A DNA stretch of 5,118 bases from Pirellulaceae bacterium (GTDB lineage Bacteria; Planctomycetota; Planctomycetia; Pirellulales; Pirellulaceae). The stretch is taken from contig JADLDX010000392.1 of the NCBI GenBank assembly GCA_020846515.1, positions 1 to 5,118 on the forward strand. The letters run 5' to 3'. Under the pieces are notes generated by a model. The model saw only the letters and a program-made list of their open reading frames with translations. It was not told the DNA's origin and did not search any database. Of the stretch, positions 1 to 5,118 are shown piece by piece. Position 1 is the first letter of the stretch. Each line of letters opens with the position of its first letter. The position numbers were made by a program, and so were the translations under genes.

Positions 1-897
1 GCCTGTGTGGCCAATCGACACGAAGGGCACGCCGCGTTCCACCAAGCGTCGCGCCATGAGACAACTCTGGCCCAGCATGCGTGTGCCATATCGCTCGCGG
101 GTGGCAACCGATTCGGCTTGTAGGTCGAAGGCTGATTTCGCTGCAGGTGAAGTCATGAGCCGAAACGCTTGCTCCATAGCGTCATCGGCCACAGGTGGGC
201 TGTTTTCAACTTGACGCTGAATTGCGTCGATCTCTTGCAGGAACTCGCGCCGGCGCGCTAGGCGACTGGGCGTCACATCAGGAAACAGATCAATATCGCG
301 TACGCGATAATCGGGCCTGGATGGATCGCCACCGGTGGCAAAAGGTTCAAAGCGACCTCCCAAGAAGCCTGCTCCTCCAGCCCGCAAATCTGGGATCGTC
401 ACATAGGGCGGCAAGAGCTGTGGATCGCGCGAACGCCAATGGGCAACTACCGACCCATAACTCGGATGCTCAATCACCGGCGACGGTTTGTAGCCTGTCA
501 GGAGATAATGATGCGCCAAACCATGTTCACCCAGCGGCGAAGTCATCGAGCGAATGAGGGCGAACTTGTCAGCTAACTGGGCTGTGCGTTCAAGATGCTC
601 ACAGATGTCGATGCCGGGCACATTGGTGCGAATCGGCTTGAATGGCCCACGCACCTCCAGCGGTGCATCGGGCTTGAGGTCAAACGTCTCAAGGTGGCTA
701 GGGCCGCCATCTAACCAAATTAGTATGCAAGACTTGGCCGGCGCCGCTGGATTTGTTGCCCCATCGGCCTGTAAACGCAGCCAATCGACCAGGCCAAATC
801 CAAGTGCCGACAACGTGCCCCATCTCAGGGCGTCGCGCCGCAAGGGAAGGGTGCTTAACGCGTCGAACTCAGGTCGTTTGGATCGTGTCGATGTCAT
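1..897 (-). CDS. DUF1501 family protein, C-terminus beyond window
   Basis: The minus-strand frame is open from an ATG at 897 to the window edge, giving 299 codons without a stop. Family members usually run to roughly 450-490 residues, so about a third is missing. The N-terminus has a twin-arginine pattern (LRRDALRWG, arginines 20-21) followed by a modest hydrophobic stretch to about residue 42, which suggests Tat export. Family hallmarks visible: WLDGGPSHLETFDLKP at 61-76 (alkaline-phosphatase-superfamily-like metal-site region), SMTSPLGEHGLAHHYLLTGY at 117-136, and RERYGTRMLGQSCLMARRLV at 267-286. DUF1501 proteins are placed in the alkaline phosphatase/sulfatase-like clan, but no substrate is known to me. 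The start lies 14 bp after the stop of the DUF1549/DUF1553 gene, the usual order in planctomycetes, so co-transcription is likely. No clear Shine-Dalgarno sequence precedes the ATG. The family call is very sure; catalytic activity is inference. Confidence 0.93.
   Translation of the reverse strand, partial: MTSTRSKRPEFDALSTLPLRRDALRWGTLSALGFGLVDWLRLQADGATNPAAPAKSCILIWLDGGPSHLETFDLKPDAPLEVRGPFKPIRTNVPGIDICEHLERTAQLADKFALIRSMTSPLGEHGLAHHYLLTGYKPSPVIEHPSYGSVVAHWRSRDPQLLPPYVTIPDLRAGGAGFLGGRFEPFATGGDPSRPDYRVRDIDLFPDVTPSRLARRREFLQEIDAIQRQVENSPPVADDAMEQAFRLMTSPAAKSAFDLQAESVATRERYGTRMLGQSCLMARRLVERGVPFVSIGHTG
294..309. repeat. Perfect 16-bp palindrome inside the DUF1501 gene
   Basis: The sequence tatcgcgtacgcgata is its own reverse complement. 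It falls in the codons for YRVRDI of the DUF1501 protein. It might be a protein-binding site or a small hairpin, but a chance occurrence within coding sequence is quite plausible in a window of this length. Confidence 0.3.
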
Positions 898-911
898 GGG
901 ACTAGACCGAA

Positions 912-3152
912 TTAGTGATTAAGCTGAAATTGTTGACTACAGAGCAGGCTCCACAGGAAATCTTCCAGTAGTGCTTGTCGCTCGTCAGGCTCGGGCGCGT
1001 CAAGTCTCTTGAGCCAGGCCTCGGACTCAGCGGGCAAGGCAGGTCGGCCCAATGCTCGGTGATAAAATTCGTCCACTATTTGCGCATTCGAGTGACCGGT
1101 GGACAACAGTTGCCGCAATCTGCCCTCAGGTGCCGACAGCCGCTGGTTAATCAAGTCACCATTAACCAGGTGCAGTTGTGTGGCCAAGCCAGAATGGCTA
1201 AGGATTGACTCGTCGCATCCGGCGGCACGATTGCACCTGCCCAGCGTATCCAAAGCCGGAGCCGGCGCTAGCGGATCGAGCAATTGCACAGCCCTCCGAT
1301 AGACAAGTTCTTCGGATGCGTTCGGACCGCGCGAATCAGCAGGTTCATTGCGTTGGCCATAGCCCTGAACGTCAGTGGAGAAATGATAGGGCACACCCGT
1401 TACATCGCCAAACGCGTCGGCTAGTACTTCAGCCGGCAATGCCTTGCTTTTGGTGACCGCGTAGAAGCGATCGCCTTCGCGTGTACTGCGACGAGCATAT
1501 GTCTCAGAGTGCGTTATCAGTCGCAATGCATGGCGCAGGTCATAATCATGCTGAATAAATTCATCGGTCAATTGATTCAGCAGATGTGGATGGCTGGCTG
1601 GATTCGTTTCTCGCAAATCGTCGGTGGCCTGCACTAGTCCTTGTCCAAACATGGCAGACCAGAGTCGATTGACCTGCGCGCGAGCCAGAGTTCCATGCCG
1701 ATTGTCAACGATCCAATTGGCCAGCGAATGCAGCGCATCTTCGTCTTGAGCCACAAAGCGCTGGCCTGGTATACGCGGCAGGGCAGGGGCGGTTGTGCGT
1801 GGATGAGTGACATCACCGCGCGTCAGACGCTGGACAATTCGACCACGATCCAGTTTCGCAAACACGGCTGCCAGTCCGTGATAATCATCCTGAGTCCATT
1901 TGTCCAAGGGATGATCATGGCAATTGGCGCATCCCAGTCGTACGCCCATCAATGCACTACCCACCAATTCCGCGTGTGCTCGCGCATCGGCAACCATGCG
2001 TCCAAAGTTGGCCGGTCCGATCTCATATGAGTCGCCCGTGGCGGTGATCAGTTCATATGCGAATTGATTCCAAGGCAGACCTTGAGCGACCGAATCGCGC
2101 AGCCACGCGCTGTACGTGCGCAGCGACTGGGGTTCATTAGGCAACGAATGCAAGCGAACCAGCCGCGATATTTTGAGTGTCCAGTAGTCAACGAAGGCGG
2201 AACTGGCCAGTAGTCGGTCGATCAGGCGTGGCCGCTTATCGATGGCCGTCTCTTGGCTGAAGTGTTCGACTTCTTCCCGCGTCGGCAAACGACCAGATAA
2301 ATCGAGCGTCACACGTCGTAAGAAGGTCAGGTCATCCACGCCGTCGGCGGGCGCCAGACGCAGTTGCTCCAATTGTTCATAAATTGCTTGATCAATAAAG
2401 TTATTTCGAGGGCGGGATACCAAAGATATCTTGCGCGTACCCACTGGTAACGTTATTTGAATCGGGACAACTTGCTGAAGGTATCGGGCAATGATGACAT
2501 GTTGGCCCGGACGCAAGATACGCCCGGTGTTGGTCTCGAGTTCTAAGGCAACTGCATCCGCGTCTTCTGCTGTAAACAGCGTCAGGTCGGTGACGTCTTC
2601 CGGAGGACCGTGATCAAATCGAGCGATCGCGCTAAGTTTGAAATCGCTTTGATCGGCCTGCACCACCAATTGAGTAGGCGTGACCCGAAGTTCGGTCAGG
2701 ATACGAGAGGTGCCTCTAGGTACGTCGGCACTCAGCCACTGCAGCACGAGTTGGTAACCGCGGCTGTTTTCATCCAATGCCACATCGCCACCATGCGCTA
2801 GATCACCGGTGGGCTTGCGCACTAACAAACTTTGTTTGGCATCCGAGCGATGGACTCGTCGACCTTCCAAGCCATGTACGATAGCTGCGTAATCGCTGGC
2901 TGGGTCACTGCCCAATAGTGAAAGATGAAAACCGCCTCTCCCAGCCGCCGCCCCATGGCAGGCACCCGCATTGCAACCGGATCGCGTAAGCACCGGCATA
3001 ATCTGGGTATCAAAGTCAGCTGCGCGCGCACGAGGTTCCAGCGCCGGACCAAGTACCAAGCTGAATGTCAGCGCGATCGCCAGTCTGATCATCAGCCGGC
3101 TAACTTGACCGCGCCTGGTTCCATCGATGGCACGCGCCAACAGTTTACTCAT
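912..3152 (-). CDS. Planctomycete cytochrome-type DUF1549/DUF1553 protein
   Basis: A complete 746-residue protein. Residues 21-44 form a Sec-type signal (hydrophobic IRLAIALTFSLVLG, then ARA before ADFD, probable cleavage after 44). Residues about 48-142 are a planctomycete cytochrome-like domain with a CX4CH haem-type motif (C60, C65, H66; bases 2955-2975). Residues about 150-240 look like an Ig-like/BIG2 beta domain (RVTPTQLVVQ...). Residues about 250-435 are DUF1549 (PSCyt2), with a second, canonical CXXCH motif CANCH at 408-412 (bases 1917-1931) followed by DHPLDKWTQDDYHGLAAVFA. Residues about 480-740 are DUF1553 (PSD1), with NRLWSAMFGQGLV, C640/C646, LHLVNGDLINQRL and a terminal FLWSLLCSQQFQLNH. 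The start ATG overlaps the upstream stop as ATGA, supporting coupled translation. An alternative ATG at codon 21 (3092) would give a tidier signal peptide. The likely role is exported electron transfer or carbohydrate/sulfoester-linked catabolism, by inference only; real haem attachment is unproven. Confidence 0.94.
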   Translation of the reverse strand: MSKLLARAIDGTRRGQVSRLMIRLAIALTFSLVLGPALEPRARAADFDTQIMPVLTRSGCNAGACHGAAAGRGGFHLSLLGSDPASDYAAIVHGLEGRRVHRSDAKQSLLVRKPTGDLAHGGDVALDENSRGYQLVLQWLSADVPRGTSRILTELRVTPTQLVVQADQSDFKLSAIARFDHGPPEDVTDLTLFTAEDADAVALELETNTGRILRPGQHVIIARYLQQVVPIQITLPVGTRKISLVSRPRNNFIDQAIYEQLEQLRLAPADGVDDLTFLRRVTLDLSGRLPTREEVEHFSQETAIDKRPRLIDRLLASSAFVDYWTLKISRLVRLHSLPNEPQSLRTYSAWLRDSVAQGLPWNQFAYELITATGDSYEIGPANFGRMVADARAHAELVGSALMGVRLGCANCHDHPLDKWTQDDYHGLAAVFAKLDRGRIVQRLTRGDVTHPRTTAPALPRIPGQRFVAQDEDALHSLANWIVDNRHGTLARAQVNRLWSAMFGQGLVQATDDLRETNPASHPHLLNQLTDEFIQHDYDLRHALRLITHSETYARRSTREGDRFYAVTKSKALPAEVLADAFGDVTGVPYHFSTDVQGYGQRNEPADSRGPNASEELVYRRAVQLLDPLAPAPALDTLGRCNRAAGCDESILSHSGLATQLHLVNGDLINQRLSAPEGRLRQLLSTGHSNAQIVDEFYHRALGRPALPAESEAWLKRLDAPEPDERQALLEDFLWSLLCSQQFQLNH

Positions 3153-4069
3153 GGCCGGCGTTCCTGCGGCTCGGAATTGGTTTTGGATTTGTCTTTTGGT
3201 TTGACTTCTGCCTTGGTCTCACGTTTTTCTGCTGGCATCCATTGAGCCCACTTGCGTAGATATTCCTGCGCAGGCTCGGTACCGTAATTCGACAGCTTGC
3301 CACCATTGACAATCGTGTTGGCGATTCGAATGAGTTCTTTCTTGACTGCGGGTTTATCGGCTACGAAGGCTTCGATTTTATCAGCGGCAGCCTTGACCTG
3401 TTCGGCCGTCGCATCGCGTTGGATAAGCGGACGCAAGTATGGTCGCAGGAGTTCGTTGGGGTCTTCCCCAGTCGTACTACGGCCCATCATCTCTCCCATG
3501 CCGGGCAGATCCGATAGCTTGGGGACCGTCCCGCCAACGACGGAAACTATTTGTTCGAGCACCTTCGGGAGATCGGCTTGCAGGCTTGGTTGAACGAGCG
3601 CAAAGTTAGCGGTGACTTTGTTGTCCTTGCCCACCAAAATCGTCAGGGCCACATTGCGATTGAGACCATAGCTGCCCGGTCCTTCACGGCCATCCAGCGA
3701 TACGCCCAAGGGGGCTTCGGCTGTCAACGCATGTTTGATGCGTTTCACCGTATTCTCGGCGGTGGTTGCGTCGTCATCCAACCAAATGACCCCCGTGGCC
3801 AGTCCGTCTTTCTTTCGTGTAACGGTGTAGCCACTCAAGATGCGCGCAAAACTGATGGCTGGTCGACTGACCTGGTGCACGAAGACCAGCACGATGGGAT
3901 CGCCCTTGGCCTGGCTGACGAAATCCATTTCTTTGCCAGCCAGTTCGTCAAGCACACCGCGCACTTGAAATGTCGGCAGCTTCTCACCCACCTGCGGTCC
4001 AGAGAAGACCGGGTCGTCGGCCAGAGCACAACTGGCCATCAACAACACAGCCAGACACGATTTGAACAT
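3149..4069 (-). CDS. Exported redoxin-like thioredoxin-fold protein lacking cysteines
   Basis: A 306-residue protein starting at ATG 4069. Residues 1-18 are a Sec signal (KSCLAVLLMASCALA, probable cleavage after ALA before DDP). Residues about 25-178 resemble a redoxin/thioredoxin fold: GEKLPTFQVRGV at 28-39, the strand PIVLVFVHQVSRP at 58-70 where a redox CXXC would sit, GVSLDGREGPGSYGLNRN at 122-139, and the strand ALTILVGKDNKVTANFALVQ at 141-160. The only cysteines (5 and 14) lie in the signal, so the mature protein cannot do thiol chemistry. The usual cis-proline before the ALTILV strand is also replaced (NVA). Residues about 200-280 are a helical segment and 281-306 a charged Lys/Glu/Arg-rich tail. 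The last four bases overlap the cytochrome gene start (ATGA), so the two products are probably made together. It may be a binding or scaffold partner rather than an enzyme. No strong ribosome binding site precedes the start. Confidence 0.85.
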   Translation of the reverse strand: MFKSCLAVLLMASCALADDPVFSGPQVGEKLPTFQVRGVLDELAGKEMDFVSQAKGDPIVLVFVHQVSRPAISFARILSGYTVTRKKDGLATGVIWLDDDATTAENTVKRIKHALTAEAPLGVSLDGREGPGSYGLNRNVALTILVGKDNKVTANFALVQPSLQADLPKVLEQIVSVVGGTVPKLSDLPGMGEMMGRSTTGEDPNELLRPYLRPLIQRDATAEQVKAAADKIEAFVADKPAVKKELIRIANTIVNGGKLSNYGTEPAQEYLRKWAQWMPAEKRETKAEVKPKDKSKTNSEPQERRP

Positions 4070-4083
4070 CTTGAATCCAGTCA

Positions 4084-4115
4084 GATTGATAAATTAGTTG
4101 ATTGGTAAATTAGTT
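4084..4115. repeat. Two tandem 16-bp repeats upstream of redoxin-like gene
   Basis: Copy one (4084-4099) is gattgataaattagtt and copy two (4100-4115) is gattggtaaattagtt, differing at one base and directly adjacent. They are AT-rich in an otherwise GC-richer window. They lie in the 64-bp spacer between the hydrolase end and the redoxin-like gene, about 15-46 bp upstream of that gene's start. The position suits a tandem operator or a promoter/5'-leader element of the operon, but a slippage duplication is equally possible. I could not pick out a convincing -35/-10 pair in the spacer. Confidence 0.8.
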
Positions 4116-4133
4116 GATGATTGTAATGCCGGC

Positions 4134-5118
4134 CTACTTAACACTGGTTTGGCTAAGGAACTTGTAGGAGGCTTCGCGGGCTTCTATCGGAAATCCGTGA
4201 CCACCCTCGGGGTATATGGCTTGCAAGTTTTGTGACGCGCCTAAGAGAGCATAGACTTTCTTGGCCTAAGCCTCGCATTTGCGCACACTCTCTAGCACAA
4301 AGTTGCTATCGCTCTGTGGAGCATGGATGAAGATCGGTCGAGGTGCGATGACGGCCAGCACTTCGGGAAAATCGAACGGCAACTTCTTGGGGTCTTTGCC
4401 ATAGACCGTTTCGATACGCGGCATGTACCGCTGCTGACACCAACCCGTGGGATCGCCCTTCATGTAATCCAAGAAGGAATCAAAACCGGAACTGGTGATG
4501 ACGGCCTTCAATCGCGGATCGAAGGCGGCGACGAACAAACTATTGTGTCCTCCAAGCGAGACACCGATGACACCTATGCGCTCGCTGTCCACTTCAGGCC
4601 TGGCGACCAATAAGTCGACCGCGCGCATGTGAGCCCATATGCCTTTCATGGTGCCACTGACATATCCCAAGCTGTTGGGATCGGTTTGATTGTCGCCCAG
4701 CAGTGTATAATCAGGGGCAATCGTTACATATCCGCGCTCTGCCAGTTCAAGTGTGTAGCGCGGATAGTCGGCACCTAACCCGGCCGTGCGACCGCGAGGG
4801 CCACTGGTGCCATGCAGGCAGAGCATGGCCGGCGCCTTGCCCTTAAGATTTTTGGGTACCAGCAAGTAGGCCGGTATGAGGTCTCCAGGGCCAGCCATAT
4901 ACGTGATCTTGTATCGAGTGAGCGTGGGTAGTTCCTCCGTTTCTAGAATCTTGACATCGAGATCGCATTTGCTGGACTGATCAGGTAGTGGCCCCATAAC
5001 CTGCTGCATTCCGGCCAATATGTGAGCTCGTCGCGCTTGCCAGTCCGCCGCGTTGTTCACGGGACGAGCCTGTCCATTTGCGTCCAAGACGGTCAACAAG
5101 TCGAACTTGTCTTTGTAA
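4134..5118 (-). pseudogene. Alpha/beta-hydrolase (acetylxylan esterase/DLH-like), split by in-frame TAG
   Basis: The frame enters from beyond 5118 (first visible residues YKDKFDLLTVLD), runs to a TAG at 4266-4268, then continues in the same frame for 43 codons to a second TAG at 4134-4136. Numbering from the TTG at 5099: LHGTSG at 95-100 is the oxyanion-hole region, GVSLGGH at 179-185 is the nucleophile elbow with Ser181 (bases 4557-4559), and APQSDSNF at 260-267 holds the candidate acid Asp264. After the stop come AKKVYALLGASQNLQAIYPE and GGHGFPIEAREASYKFL, the normal C-terminal end of this family, including the candidate catalytic His301 (bases 4197-4199). No other damage is seen, so this is a recent nonsense mutation, a sequencing error or, less likely, read-through. 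The family is typically exported and hydrolyses esters of plant- or algal-type polysaccharides; the substrate here is unknown. The TTG at 5099 is not a credible start, because the coding similarity extends upstream to the window edge. Confidence 0.82.
4266..4268 (-). other. Premature amber codon inside the hydrolase
   Basis: On the minus strand the codons read TGC GAG GCT TAG GCC AAG AAA. Both sides keep the same frame and both sides look like the hydrolase family (VRKCEA before, AKKVYALLGA after). One base change from GAG, CAG or AAG would produce this TAG. The truncated product would end after the candidate acid residue and lack the catalytic histidine. Confidence 0.9.

Noticed and set aside
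246..257. 12-bp GC palindrome cgcgccggcgcg
   Set aside because: It is short, lies in arginine/alanine codons of the DUF1501 gene, and is expected by chance in GC-rich coding sequence.
898..911. A terminator or promoter between the DUF1549/DUF1553 and DUF1501 genes
   Set aside because: The gap is only 14 bp, with no inverted repeat or T-run.
195..922. Two consecutive plus-strand open frames of about 120 codons each
   Set aside because: They lie opposite the DUF1501 gene, whose minus-strand translation carries unmistakable family motifs; their own translations are low in structure and rich in Arg/Ser.
4016..4069. A lipoprotein signal in the redoxin-like protein (MASC, Cys14)
   Set aside because: The box is a poor match at the -3 position, the hydrophobic region would be very short, and ALA before DDP is a good ordinary signal-peptidase site.
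3551..4108. 185-codon open frame on the plus strand opposite the redoxin-like gene
   Set aside because: It is entirely antisense to a gene with clear signal peptide and fold features, its protein resembles no family I recognise, and it is best explained as a shadow frame.
4134..4265. The region after the TAG as a separate small gene or non-coding spacer
   Set aside because: It has no start codon of its own in a sensible place, and its translation continues the hydrolase C-terminus in frame.

Overview
The window reads as a fragment of a planctomycete chromosome, most likely a Pirellulaceae-like member. The reason is gene content. A planctomycete-type cytochrome/DUF1549/DUF1553 protein lies directly upstream of a DUF1501 protein, a pairing that is strongly expanded in Planctomycetota. 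All genes are on the minus strand, so transcription runs from high to low coordinates. The window is almost fully coding. The only intergenic stretches are 64 bp (4070-4133) and 14 bp (898-911).

Layout in transcription order. (1) 5118-4134: an alpha/beta-hydrolase (dienelactone hydrolase / acetylxylan-esterase-like) whose 5' end lies outside the window. An in-frame TAG at 4266-4268 cuts it 43 codons before its natural end, and the candidate catalytic histidine lies after that stop. (2) 4133-4070: a short spacer with two near-identical 16-bp tandem repeats. (3) 4069-3149: a secreted thioredoxin-fold (redoxin-like) protein whose predicted mature form has no cysteine. (4) 3152-912: a 746-residue exported protein with a CX4CH haem-type motif, a predicted Ig-like middle region, a CXXCH-containing DUF1549 domain and a DUF1553 domain. 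(5) 897-1: a DUF1501 protein with a twin-arginine-type N-terminus, cut by the window edge after 299 codons.

Genes 3-5 look like one translation-coupled operon: 3 and 4 overlap by 4 bp (ATGA), and 4 and 5 are 14 bp apart. All three products carry export signals, so they probably act together in the cell envelope or periplasm. A role in electron transfer plus hydrolysis of a phospho- or sulfo-ester-like substrate would fit the families, but no substrate can be read from the sequence. The hydrolase may belong to the same transcript or be a separate unit.

The most interesting points are the amber stop inside an otherwise intact esterase, the cysteine-free redoxin-like protein fixed in front of a cytochrome gene, the unusual CX4CH motif, and the tandem repeat upstream of the operon. 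I see no mobile element, CRISPR array, tRNA, rRNA or defence system. I did not find a clearly new biological system.
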